This document shows positions 46,086 to 53,955 of a stretch of 64,000 nucleotides of DNA, in pieces. This stretch comes from Streptomyces sp. CB02261 (GTDB lineage Bacteria; Actinomycetota; Actinomycetes; Streptomycetales; Streptomycetaceae). The notes beneath the pieces are model-generated. The model worked only from the letters and a program-made list of their open reading frames with translations, made no database searches and was not told the origin of the DNA. A program made the translations under genes and the position numbers. The stretch spans positions 1 to 64,000 of the forward strand of contig NZ_LIVX01000013.1 of the NCBI RefSeq assembly GCF_001905665.1. The letters are read 5' to 3'. Each line of letters begins with the position of its first letter. Position 1 is the first letter of the stretch.

Positions 46086-48632
46086 TCACGTCACGGCGTG
46101 GGCCGGGAGGCCGGGGGCCGGGGCCGGCGGGCCGCCGCGCGCGGCCCTGAGGGTGAGCACCATGGTCAGGCCGCCGCCGGGGGTGTCCTCGGCGCCGAGC
46201 GTGCCGCCCATGGCCTCGACGAAGCCGCGGGCCACGGCGAGGCCGAGGCCGACCCCGGAGCCGCGCGGGGCGTCCCCGAAGCGCTGGAACGGTTCGAAGA
46301 TGCCGTCCTTGGCCTCGTCGGGCACGCCGGGGCCGCGGTCCACGACCCGGAGCTCGACCCGGTCCCCCAGGGTGCTGGCGGCGACGGCCACGGGGACGCC
46401 CTCGGGGCTGTACTTGACGGCGTTCTCCACGATGTTGGCGACGGCCCGCTCCAGGAGGCCCTTGTCGACCTCGACCATCGGCAGCGTCTCGGGTATGTCC
46501 AGCTCGGCGCTGCCGTCGGGTACTCCCCCGAGCGCCATGGGGACGACCTCGTCGAGGTCGACCGTGCGGACCAGCGGGGTGACGGTGCCGGTCTGGAGGC
46601 GGGACATGTCGAGGAGGTTGCCGACGAGGTGATCGAGGCGGTCGGCCCCGGCCTCGATGCCCTCCAGGAGTTCGGCGCGGTCCTCCTCGGACCACTCGAC
46701 GTCGTCCGAGCGCAGGGAGGAGACGGAGGCCTTGATGCTCGCGAGCGGCGTCCGCAGGTCGTGGCTGACGGCGGCGAGCAGCGAGGTGCGGATCTTGTTG
46801 CCCTCGGCCAGCTTCCTGGCCTCCTCCGCCTCACCCACGAGCCGCTGCCGGTCGAGGACGACCGCCGCCTGGGCGGCGAAGGCGCCGAGGACGCGCCGGT
46901 CCTCGGCGGGCAGCACGCGCCCGGACAGGGCGAGCGCCAGACGGTCACCGACCGGCATGTCCACATCCGCCTCCTCCGGCCGGGCCGCCGGGTGCGGCCC
47001 CACGCTCGCGGCCCGTGTCCACGGCTCGACCTCGTCCACCCGCTCCAGGAGCGCCACGGACTCCATGGAGAAGGTCTCGCGGACCCGTTCGAGCAGGGCG
47101 TCGAGGCTGGTCTCGCCGCGCAGCACGCTGCCGGCGAGATACGAGAGCACCTCGGACTCGGCGCGCAGCCGGGCGGCCTGGTGGGTGCGCCGGGCGGCCA
47201 GGTCCACCACCGAGGCGACGGCCATGGCGACGCCGAGGAAGACGGCGATGGCGACGATGTTCTTGGGGTCGGCGATGGTGAGCCGGTGGACGGGCGGGGT
47301 GAAGAACCAGTTGAGGAGGAGCGAGCCGGCGGCGGCCGAGGCGAGGGCCGGAAGGAACCCGCCGAGCAGGGCCGAGGCCACCGTCAGGGCGAGGAAGAGG
47401 AGCATGTCGTTGGCGAGGCCGAGGTCGGCGTCGACATGGGTGAGGAGCAGGGCGAGGGCGGCGGGTCCCCCGACGCCGACCGCCCAGCCGCCGATGATCC
47501 GGGAGCGGCCGAGGCGGGCGCCGCGGGCGACGGGCAGTCCGCGTCCCTTGGCGACCTCGCCGTGCGTGACGATGTGGACGTCGAGGTCGGTCCCGGAGTC
47601 ACGGGCGACGGTCTGGCCGACGCCGGGGCCGAGCACGTACTGCCAGGTGCGGCGCCGGCTGGAGCCCAGGACGATCTGGGTGGCGTTGACCCCGCGCGCG
47701 AACTCGAGCAGCGCGGAGGGGATGTCGTCGCCGATGACGTGATGGAACGTTCCGCCGAGGTCTTCGACGAGGGTGCGCTGGACGGCCAGTTCCTTCGGGG
47801 AGGCCGCGGTGAGCCCGTCGCTGCGGGCGATGTAGACGGCGAGCACCTCGCCGCCCGCGCCCTTCTCCGCGAGCCGGGTGGCGCGTCGTATGAGCGTCCG
47901 GCCCTCGGGGCCACCCGTCAGACCGACGACGATCCGCTCCCTGGCCTGCCAGGTGGAGCGGATGTTGTGCTCGCCCCGGTACCGCTGGAGGTACTCGTCG
48001 ACCCGGTCGGCGGTCCAGAGCAGCGCCAGCTCGCGCAGGGCGGTGAGGTTGCCGGGGCGGAAGTAGTTGGAGAGGGCCGCGTCGACCTTGTCCGAGGTGT
48101 AGACGTTGCCGTGGGCCATCCGGCGCCGCAGGGCCTCCGGGGACATGTCGACCAGCTCGATCTGGTCCGCCCTGCGGACGATCTCGTCGGGGACGGTCTC
48201 CCGCTGCCGTACGCCGGTGATCGCCTCGACCACGTCACCCAGCGACTCCAGGTGCTGGATGTTGACGGTCGATATGACGTCGATGCCGGCCGCGAGGAGC
48301 TCGGCGACGTCCTGCCACCGCTTGGGGTTGCGGGAACCCGGGACGTTCGTGTGGGCGAGCTCGTCGACGAGGGCCACGGCGGGACGACGGGCCAGGACGG
48401 CGTCGACGTCCATCTCCGTGAAGGAGGCCTGCCGGTGCTCCAGGCTCCGGCGCGGCACCTCTTCGAGGCCGTGCAGCATGACCTCCGTACGCGGCCGCCC
48501 GTGGTGCTCCACGAACGCCACGACGCAGTCCGTGCCGCGCTCCACCCGGCGGTGCCCCTCGGAGAGCATCGCGTAGGTCTTGCCGACGCCCGGCGCAGCG
48601 CCGAGGTAGATCCGAAGCTTGCCGCGTCCCAT
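46086..48632 (-). CDS. kdpD: Sensor histidine kinase KdpD
   Basis: An 848-residue membrane sensor. The N-terminal KdpD domain (about 1-210) has Walker A GAAPGVGKT (Lys18) and senses the cytoplasm; a universal-stress-like domain follows (about 230-350). Four closely spaced helices lie at about 380-480 (DUF4118). A GAF-like domain leads to the kinase core with the phosphorylated His624 in AVSHDLRTPLASIK, the N box IVENAVKYSPEG, and GSGVGLGLAVARG. The ATG at 48632 precedes MGRGKLRIYLG, as in the family. Together with KdpE it controls K+ homeostasis. No kdpFABC is nearby, though ceoBC and an APC permease are. Confidence 0.95.
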   Translation of the reverse strand: MGRGKLRIYLGAAPGVGKTYAMLSEGHRRVERGTDCVVAFVEHHGRPRTEVMLHGLEEVPRRSLEHRQASFTEMDVDAVLARRPAVALVDELAHTNVPGSRNPKRWQDVAELLAAGIDVISTVNIQHLESLGDVVEAITGVRQRETVPDEIVRRADQIELVDMSPEALRRRMAHGNVYTSDKVDAALSNYFRPGNLTALRELALLWTADRVDEYLQRYRGEHNIRSTWQARERIVVGLTGGPEGRTLIRRATRLAEKGAGGEVLAVYIARSDGLTAASPKELAVQRTLVEDLGGTFHHVIGDDIPSALLEFARGVNATQIVLGSSRRRTWQYVLGPGVGQTVARDSGTDLDVHIVTHGEVAKGRGLPVARGARLGRSRIIGGWAVGVGGPAALALLLTHVDADLGLANDMLLFLALTVASALLGGFLPALASAAAGSLLLNWFFTPPVHRLTIADPKNIVAIAVFLGVAMAVASVVDLAARRTHQAARLRAESEVLSYLAGSVLRGETSLDALLERVRETFSMESVALLERVDEVEPWTRAASVGPHPAARPEEADVDMPVGDRLALALSGRVLPAEDRRVLGAFAAQAAVVLDRQRLVGEAEEARKLAEGNKIRTSLLAAVSHDLRTPLASIKASVSSLRSDDVEWSEEDRAELLEGIEAGADRLDHLVGNLLDMSRLQTGTVTPLVRTVDLDEVVPMALGGVPDGSAELDIPETLPMVEVDKGLLERAVANIVENAVKYSPEGVPVAVAASTLGDRVELRVVDRGPGVPDEAKDGIFEPFQRFGDAPRGSGVGLGLAVARGFVEAMGGTLGAEDTPGGGLTMVLTLRAARGGPPAPAPGLPAHAVT

Positions 48633-48837
48633 GGGTCGACCATACGTCCAGCCAATGGGACATTCCGTACGCGGTGAGAGGGCCCCGGCGGTCTTGACGT
48701 GATTCTGATGTGGCCGCGGCCGTGCGGTGGTGCCGGGCAGACGACCGCAGCGTGGCGCCGCGTACGGCCGCGACGCGGCGCCGGGTGCGCCGTGTCCGCA
48801 CCGGCCCCCGCCGCGACCGCCCTCGACCGCCTCGCGC

Positions 48838-49566
48838 TCAGTGCTCGATGATCTCGCCGTCGCTCAGCTCCAGCACCCGGTCCGCCAGGCCCAGGAGCTG
48901 GGGGTCGTGGGTCGCGACCAGGGCCGTGCAGCCCTCGCTGCGGACCACCGCGCGCAGCAGCTGCATGACGGCGAGCCCGGTCTCCGCGTCCAGCTGGCCC
49001 GTGGGCTCGTCGGCTATCAGCAGCGCCGGCTTGTTGGCGAGCGCCCGGGCGATGGCGACCCGCTGCTGCTGGCCGCCGGAGAGCTCGCCGGGCCGCTGGG
49101 CCGCGTGGTCGGCGAGGCCCACCAGGCCGAGGAGGAGGGCCACCCGCTCCTCGCGCTCCTTCGGGTCCGCCTTGCGCAGCCGCATGGGTACGCCCACGTT
49201 CTCGGCGGCGGACAGGATCGGGAGCAGCCCGAAGGACTGGAAGATGAAGCCGATCCGGTCGCGGCGCAGTGCGAGGAGCCCGTTCTCACCGAGGGTGGAG
49301 AGGTCGACGCCGTCGATGACGATCGAGCCCCCGTCGGCGGAGTCGAGGCCGCCCACGAGGTTGAGCAGCGTCGTCTTTCCGGAGCCGGAGCGGCCCTTGA
49401 GGGCGACGAGCTCGCCGCGCGGGATGTCGAAGGAGACCCCGCGCAGGGCGTGGACGGCGGCCTCGCCCGTGCCGTACGAGCGCCGCAGGTTCTCGACGCG
49501 GACCATCGGCGGGCCGGCCGGGTCCTCGACGAGGGCCGTCGCGGACCCCGTGCTGCTCTCACTCAC
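48838..49566 (-). CDS. ABC transporter ATPase, LolD/MacB-like
   Basis: A 242-residue ATPase of the type that pairs with FtsX/MacB-like permeases. Walker A is GRSGSGKTT near 55, the Q loop IFQSFGLLP, the signature LSGGQQQR and Walker [14 protein letters not shown]. It begins with GTG after a GGAGGGG site. No permease gene is next to it in this window, which is unusual because such ATPases are normally encoded with their partner. It lies alone between kdpD and the DUF3710 terminator. Function may be export of a lipid, peptide or antibiotic; the partner must be elsewhere. Confidence 0.92.
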   Translation of the reverse strand: MSESSTGSATALVEDPAGPPMVRVENLRRSYGTGEAAVHALRGVSFDIPRGELVALKGRSGSGKTTLLNLVGGLDSADGGSIVIDGVDLSTLGENGLLALRRDRIGFIFQSFGLLPILSAAENVGVPMRLRKADPKEREERVALLLGLVGLADHAAQRPGELSGGQQQRVAIARALANKPALLIADEPTGQLDAETGLAVMQLLRAVVRSEGCTALVATHDPQLLGLADRVLELSDGEIIEH

Positions 49567-49660
49567 CCTGTGCTCCCCCCTCCTCGACCATGTGCGCCGT
49601 CAGTATGGTCCGCGGCCCGGTCCGAGGACCAGAGCCCGAGGCGGAGCCTGTGGAAAACGC

Positions 49661-49703
49661 GGTGGGCCGCTTCCCGTACGAGACGTACGGGAAGCGGCCC
49701 ACC
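49661..49703 (-). terminator. Terminator hairpin after the DUF3710 gene
   Basis: Bases 49661-49680 and 49684-49703 are perfectly complementary (20 bp, three-base loop), beginning 15 bases after the DUF3710 stop on the minus strand and followed by an A/T-containing tail. Confidence 0.88.
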
Positions 49704-49718
49704 GGTAGCCGTGATCGC

Positions 49719-50483
49719 TCAGCGGATCTCGGAGATCTCCGGACCGCGCTGGAGCTGGCCCATGCCGCCGGAGAAGCGGGAGTTCTCCTGCTCCTCCTGC
49801 TGCACGCCGTCCGGCACCATCTGCGCGTCGTTCGGCAGCTTGAGGACGATCGGGTCGCGCGGGGCCATCGGGCCGTCGCCACGGACGACCACGGTGTCCC
49901 GGACGATCTGCTCCAGGAGCCCGGCCGCCTCGGGCTGGACCGCGCCCTGCCCGGAGATCACTCCGCGCAGGAACCAGCGGGGTCCGTCGACACCGACGAA
50001 GCGGACCAGCTGCACGCCGCGGTTGCCGTCCGGCAGCTGCACGGGGACCTGGGCGCGGAGCTCCCAGCCGAGCGGGCCCTCGACCTCGTCGATGACACCG
50101 CCCTGCTGGATGATGCCGGTGGCGATCTCGTCGCGGACCTCGCCCCAGATGCCCTCGTTCTTGGGGGCGGCGAACGCCTGCAGCTGCACGGCGCTGTCGC
50201 GCAGCACGACGGTGGCCGCGACGATCGCGTCGCCCGCCACCTCGACCCGCAGCTCCATGCCCTCGACTCCGGGCACGAAGACGCCACCCAGGTCGACACG
50301 GCCCTCATCGGGCTTGGAGACCTCGGAGATGTCCCAGGGTCCGTCGGGCCGGGGCGCCGGCGGAAGGTTCACCCGGCGGGGGGCGGCGTCGTCCGCGTCC
50401 TCGCCGTCCACCGCGTCGACGACCTGCTCGGCCTCGCCCGCCGCGTCCTCTGCGGCACCGCTCTTCTTGCGACGTCCGAACAC
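49719..50483 (-). CDS. DUF3710 protein
   Basis: A 254-residue conserved actinobacterial protein of unknown function. A charged N-terminus (MFGRRKKSG, Asp/Ala-rich to about 55) precedes the conserved domain (about 60-240), with GPWDISEV, a W-E-L-R-A motif in GWELRAQVPV and GPRWFLRGVISG. There is no signal peptide or membrane helix. The GTG at 50481-50483 lies one base after the dut stop and is read from the same message. In mycobacteria the same pair occurs (there Rv2696c-dut, from memory). Function cannot be inferred. Confidence 0.88.
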   Translation of the reverse strand: MFGRRKKSGAAEDAAGEAEQVVDAVDGEDADDAAPRRVNLPPAPRPDGPWDISEVSKPDEGRVDLGGVFVPGVEGMELRVEVAGDAIVAATVVLRDSAVQLQAFAAPKNEGIWGEVRDEIATGIIQQGGVIDEVEGPLGWELRAQVPVQLPDGNRGVQLVRFVGVDGPRWFLRGVISGQGAVQPEAAGLLEQIVRDTVVVRGDGPMAPRDPIVLKLPNDAQMVPDGVQQEEQENSRFSGGMGQLQRGPEISEIR

Positions 50484-50484
50484 G

Positions 50485-50997
50485 TCACTGTCCTTCCCGG
50501 TCGGATACGACCGAAGCGTATCGATTCCCACCCGTTGTACCGTCCACGGCGGCATGACCGCCGGTGGACCCGAAGCCCCCCTCGGCCCGCGCCGAGCCGG
50601 GAAGCTCCGCCACCTCGTGGAAGCGCACCTTCTCGACCTGTTGGACGACAAGTTGGGCGATCCGGTCGAATCGTTCGAACCGCACGGTCTCGCGCGGGTC
50701 GAGATTCACCACGATCACCTTGATCTCTCCACGGTACCCGGCATCCACCGTCCCCGGGGCATTCACGAGTGCCACTCCGCAGCGGGCCGCGAGTCCGGAG
50801 CGCGGGTGCACGAAGGCCGCGTACCCGTCCGGGAGGGCGATGGAGACCCCGGTGGGCAGCACGGCGCGCTCCCCGGGGGCCAGCTCGGCGGCCTCGGTGG
50901 TCACGAGGTCCGCCCCGGCGTCGCCGGGGTGCCCGTAGGCCGGGATCGGCACGTCCGGGTCCACCCGGCGGATCAGTACGTCGACAGGGTTGCGCAT
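50485..50997 (-). CDS. dut: Deoxyuridine 5'-triphosphate nucleotidohydrolase
   Basis: A 170-residue trimeric dUTPase that hydrolyses dUTP to dUMP and keeps uracil out of DNA. All five motifs are visible: motif 1 PGDAGADL, motif 2 HPRSGLAARCG, motif 3 GTVDAGYRGEIKVIVVNLD (the tyrosine stacks on uracil), motif 4 RIAQLVVQQV, and the flexible C-terminal motif 5 EGGFGSTGGH. The ATG overlaps the upstream thioesterase stop by one base (TGATG). It is in a leftward operon thioesterase-dut-DUF3710. Length and motifs are standard. Confidence 0.97.
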   Translation of the reverse strand: MRNPVDVLIRRVDPDVPIPAYGHPGDAGADLVTTEAAELAPGERAVLPTGVSIALPDGYAAFVHPRSGLAARCGVALVNAPGTVDAGYRGEIKVIVVNLDPRETVRFERFDRIAQLVVQQVEKVRFHEVAELPGSARAEGGFGSTGGHAAVDGTTGGNRYASVVSDREGQ

Positions 50998-51581
50998 CAG
51001 GGGTTCACCTCGAAGGCGCGGGCGCGCCGGACCTGGTCGGGGTCGGACATGGCGGCCTGGATCTCCTCCGGGCGGCCGTTGTCGATGAAGTGGTCGACCT
51101 TGACCTCGATGAAGAGAGCGTCGGCGCGGACGGCGACGGGGCCCTCGGGCCCGCCGATCCGGCCGACAGCGGTCGAGAAGATCTTGCGGCCGTGTACGGC
51201 GGTGACCTCGGCCTCCAGGTGGAGCAGGGTGCCCACCGGGACGGGCCGGACGAAGTCGGTCTCGAGCCGTCCGGTCACGGCGATGACCCGCAGCAGCCAG
51301 TTGAGGGAGCCGAGGGTCTCGTCGAGCGCGGTGGCGAGCACGCCGCCGTGCGCGAGGCCGGGGGCGCCCTGGTGGTCGGGGGTCACCGTGAACTCGGCGG
51401 TGACGGTGACGCCCTCGCCCGCGCGTGCCTCCAGGTGGAGGCCGTGGGGCTGCCCGCCGCCGCACCCGAAGCAGTGCGCGTAGTGCGCGCCGAGCAGCTC
51501 GCCGGCGGCCGGCGCGTCGGGGTGGCGTACCGGCGGTATGGCGTCGGCCGGCGGGGTGAGGGCGGCAGATGTTGCAGTCAC
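50997..51581 (-). CDS. PaaI-family hotdog thioesterase
   Basis: A 194-residue acyl-CoA thioesterase-like protein. The hotdog fold has HCFGCGGGQPHGLHL near 50, the conserved DHQGAPGLAHGGVLATALDE, in which a His-Gly-Gly and a helix with Asp/Glu usually activate water, and the strand VRADALFIEV. A cysteine pair in HCFGCG is seen in this subfamily. The GTG at 51579-51581 was chosen; the frame is open upstream but into divergent promoter space. It is coupled to dut. The acyl substrate is unknown. Confidence 0.87.
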   Translation of the reverse strand: MTATSAALTPPADAIPPVRHPDAPAAGELLGAHYAHCFGCGGGQPHGLHLEARAGEGVTVTAEFTVTPDHQGAPGLAHGGVLATALDETLGSLNWLLRVIAVTGRLETDFVRPVPVGTLLHLEAEVTAVHGRKIFSTAVGRIGGPEGPVAVRADALFIEVKVDHFIDNGRPEEIQAAMSDPDQVRRARAFEVNP

Positions 51582-51639
51582 AGCCGCAGACCTTACCCGC
51601 GCGGGTGGGCGCAGGTCGCGCCGTGGCAGGCTTGGACCC

Positions 51640-52143
51640 ATGCAGCCTTCCGCCCCGTCCCCGGCCCCCTCCCCCGCGACCCCCGCCGCGCCGCGCTTCG
51701 ACGAGCGGCTGACGGCGCCCCGCTCCTGGTGGCTCATCGCGGGACTGCTCGGTCTCTCCGGCGGTCTGATCATGTTCCCGATGGGTACGGTCCCGATGCT
51801 GGGCGGCCTGATCGTGGCGGCGGTGCTCGCCGGGGCCGCGGTCTCCTCGTACGGCTCCGCCCGCATCCGCGTCGTGGCCGGTTCGCTGGTCGCGGGCGAC
51901 GCGCGGGTCCCCGTCTCCGCCCTGGGGGCGGCCGAGGTCCTCGACGCCGAGGAGGCGCGCGCCTGGCGCACGCACAAGGCCGACCCGCGCGCCTTCATGC
52001 TGATGCGCAGCTATGTTCCGCGGGCGGTACGGGTCGAGGTGACGGACCCGGAGGACCCGACGCCGTACCTGTACCTGTCCAGCCGTGAGCCGCAGGCGCT
52101 GGCGGACGCGCTCGACGCCGAGCGCGCGGGCGCCGAGGGCTGA
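51640..52143 (+). CDS. DUF3093 membrane protein
   Basis: A 167-residue protein with a Pro/Ala-rich start, a paired membrane hairpin (SWWLIAGLLGLSGGLIMFP and LIVAAVLAGAAVSSY; about 32-75) and a cytoplasmic domain ending YLYLSSREPQALADAL. This is the DUF3093 pattern, found beside dut in actinobacteria. It is divergent from the thioesterase gene, 58 bases away. ATG at 51640 begins the usual N-terminus. Function unknown. Confidence 0.87.
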   Translation: MQPSAPSPAPSPATPAAPRFDERLTAPRSWWLIAGLLGLSGGLIMFPMGTVPMLGGLIVAAVLAGAAVSSYGSARIRVVAGSLVAGDARVPVSALGAAEVLDAEEARAWRTHKADPRAFMLMRSYVPRAVRVEVTDPEDPTPYLYLSSREPQALADALDAERAGAEG

Positions 52144-52221
52144 CCGCGGGCGGGACGGCGACGCCGGTCCCGGCCGGCGGACGACGGACTCCGCCCGGGC
52201 GGTGAGCGCCTCCCACCGGCT

Positions 52222-53253
52222 TCAGAAGCCCAGTTCCTTCGGGGGGTTCTCGGGCTGCTCCAGCGGCGGCAGTTCCCTGAGGGCGTCCCAGGGGACCTGG
52301 CGACGGCGCAGGTCCTTGCGGACGTGTTCGGCGAGCTTCTTGGTGTCGCGGCGGTTCATGACCGCGCCGACGGCCGCGCCCACCATGAAGGGCATGAGCA
52401 TCGGCAGGTTGCGCACCATGCGTTTCATGATCTGCTGGCGCAGTTCGCGCTTGAGCTGTCCGCCGAGCGCCGCGTTGACGGTGGTGGGCTTGGTGGGGTC
52501 GATGCCCCGCTCCTCGGCCCAGGAGGTCAGATAGGCGGCCGAACGCTGCCCGAGCCGGCCGGGTGGCCGCAGTCCGTAGACCTCGTGCAGTTCGGCGATG
52601 AGTTTGAGTTCCACCGCGGCGACGCCGGTGATCTCCGCCGCGAGTTCCGCCGGCATGGCCGGGGGTACGGGGAGCATGGCGGCGGCGCCGACGCTCGCGC
52701 CCACGGTCGAGCTCGCGTTCGCCGCTCCGGCGACGAGCTTGTCTGCGAGCTCCTCGGGGCCGAGCCCGGGGAACTGCTTGCGGAGGGTCGCCAGGTCGCG
52801 GACGGGGATCCGCGGGGCGAGGTCGATCAACCGGTCGGCCAGGTGACCGAGGCCGGCCCTGGCGCTGTCGCCGCCGCGCTTCACGCCCTGCGCGACGCCA
52901 CGCCTGACCGCGTCGATCCGGTCGGAGTCGATCCTGATCCTGTCGAGTCGGGCGCGCGCGGGGTTGGCGAGCCGCCTGACGGCGCCGAAGCGTCCGTCCT
53001 GCCGCGCCTCGACCGCTGCGGCACCCTCTCCCGCCTCCACCGGCAGGCGTGCCGGGTCCGGCTCGGTGACCGCTTCGAGCGAGGCCGGGTGGCCTCGCTC
53101 GTCGTCAGGTGCACCGAGGGAGGGCAGGGAGGCGGTGCGATCGGCGTCAGAGGCCTCGTGGGCGCCCTCCGCCGGTTCTGTGCCGCCCTTGTACGTCCGG
53201 GGGCTCCCGGGGAGCCTCAGACGCCGCTTCCGGGACGGTGTGTCGCCTGCCAC
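52222..53253 (-). CDS. Conserved hypothetical protein with glycine-rich helical hairpin
   Basis: A 343-residue protein of unknown function. The first 130 residues are polar, Arg/Ala/Glu-rich and probably disordered. From about 150 come GLGPEELADKLVAGAANASSTVG, an Ala/Met/Pro hydrophobic stretch (about 190-215) and EITGVAAVELKLIAELHEVYG, with a second small hydrophobic segment in LPMLMPFMVGAAVGAVMN near 300. It begins with GTG. The arrangement resembles membrane-peripheral EcsC-like proteins, but I cannot make that firm. It is 11 bases upstream of the DUF4193 end in the same direction, so they may be cotranscribed. Confidence 0.78.
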   Translation of the reverse strand: MAGDTPSRKRRLRLPGSPRTYKGGTEPAEGAHEASDADRTASLPSLGAPDDERGHPASLEAVTEPDPARLPVEAGEGAAAVEARQDGRFGAVRRLANPARARLDRIRIDSDRIDAVRRGVAQGVKRGGDSARAGLGHLADRLIDLAPRIPVRDLATLRKQFPGLGPEELADKLVAGAANASSTVGASVGAAAMLPVPPAMPAELAAEITGVAAVELKLIAELHEVYGLRPPGRLGQRSAAYLTSWAEERGIDPTKPTTVNAALGGQLKRELRQQIMKRMVRNLPMLMPFMVGAAVGAVMNRRDTKKLAEHVRKDLRRRQVPWDALRELPPLEQPENPPKELGF

Positions 53254-53264
53254 GGCCGACGAAC

Positions 53265-53561
53265 TCAGTCGCAGTCGCGGCAGATCGGCTGGCCGTTCTT
53301 CTCCCTGGCCAGCTGGCTGCGGTGGTGCACGAGGAAGCAGCTCATGCAGGTGAACTCATCGGCCTGCTTGGGCAGGACCCGGACGGCCAGCTCCTCGTTC
53401 GAGAGGTCGGCGCCGGGAAGCTCCAGGCCTTCGGCGGCCTCGAACTCGTCGACGTCGACGGTCGAGGTCGACTTGTCGTTCCGGCGGGCCTTCAGTTCTT
53501 CAAGGCTGTCCGAATCGACGTCGTCGTCGGTCTTGCGTGGGGTGTCGTAATCCGTTGCCAT
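53265..53561 (-). CDS. DUF4193 zinc-ribbon-like protein
   Basis: A 98-residue cytoplasmic protein beginning MATDYDTPRK, acidic in its first half (DDDVDSDSLEEL), and with two Cys-x-x-Cys knuckles near its C-terminus: CMSC and CRDC, joined by FLVHHRSQLAREKNGQPI. The family is found across actinobacteria beside dut. A single zinc ribbon would fit RNA polymerase or RNA binding, but no role is established here. The ATG at 53559-53561 was chosen as the family start; the frame opens 14 codons further. Confidence 0.9.
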   Translation of the reverse strand: MATDYDTPRKTDDDVDSDSLEELKARRNDKSTSTVDVDEFEAAEGLELPGADLSNEELAVRVLPKQADEFTCMSCFLVHHRSQLAREKNGQPICRDCD

Positions 53562-53955
53562 GTCGCTCTCCCCCTCTGGGTGGTTGCGGTGTCTCCAGCG
53601 CACGTAACGCGTGAGAGGTCGGACTTGTGCCCGACCTGAGGCGGAGATTTTGCCTCACATCAAGGTCTGTTACTCAATCGACACCCGTCCCGTCCTCTCA
53701 CGAGTGATCGGCTACGGGTGGCGAACCGGACCGTACACGGTCCTACGGGCGTCCCTCACAGGCGCCACCCCGTGTACTTCCCGTCATTGCGGGCCCCGGA
53801 AACCCGGACTTTTCCTGGCTTTCCGAGGGATTTCCCGATCACGGAGAGTGGATGTCCGGACACCCTCTCCTGTGATCGATCACACAGGAGCGTCTCAGAA
53901 TCAGGCCCCGGAATTCCGCGCAAAGCGAACGGAACCGGTCGGCTCATGCAGTGTG
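53562..53955. other. Spacer between cutS and the DUF4193 gene
   Basis: It should hold the DUF4193 promoter on the minus strand and terminates cutS. It contains the 14-bp palindrome at 53871-53884 and a second small palindrome TGTCCGGACA near 53853. No gene is supported. Confidence 0.5.
53867..53890. promoter_or_regulatory. Nested palindromes near the cutS 3' end
   Basis: TGTGATCGATCACA (53871-53884) is a perfect 14-bp palindrome, and an overlapping inverted repeat pairs CTCCTGTG (53867-53874) with CACAGGAG (53883-53890). It is 66 bases past the cutS stop. It could end the cutRS message or bind a regulator. Confidence 0.5.

Noticed and set aside
44889-48677. 1262-codon plus-strand open frame
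   Set aside because: Antisense to kdpE and kdpD; composition is a mirror of high-GC third positions.
53871-53884. CRP-type site
   Set aside because: The half-sites TGTGA and TCACA are four bases apart instead of six.
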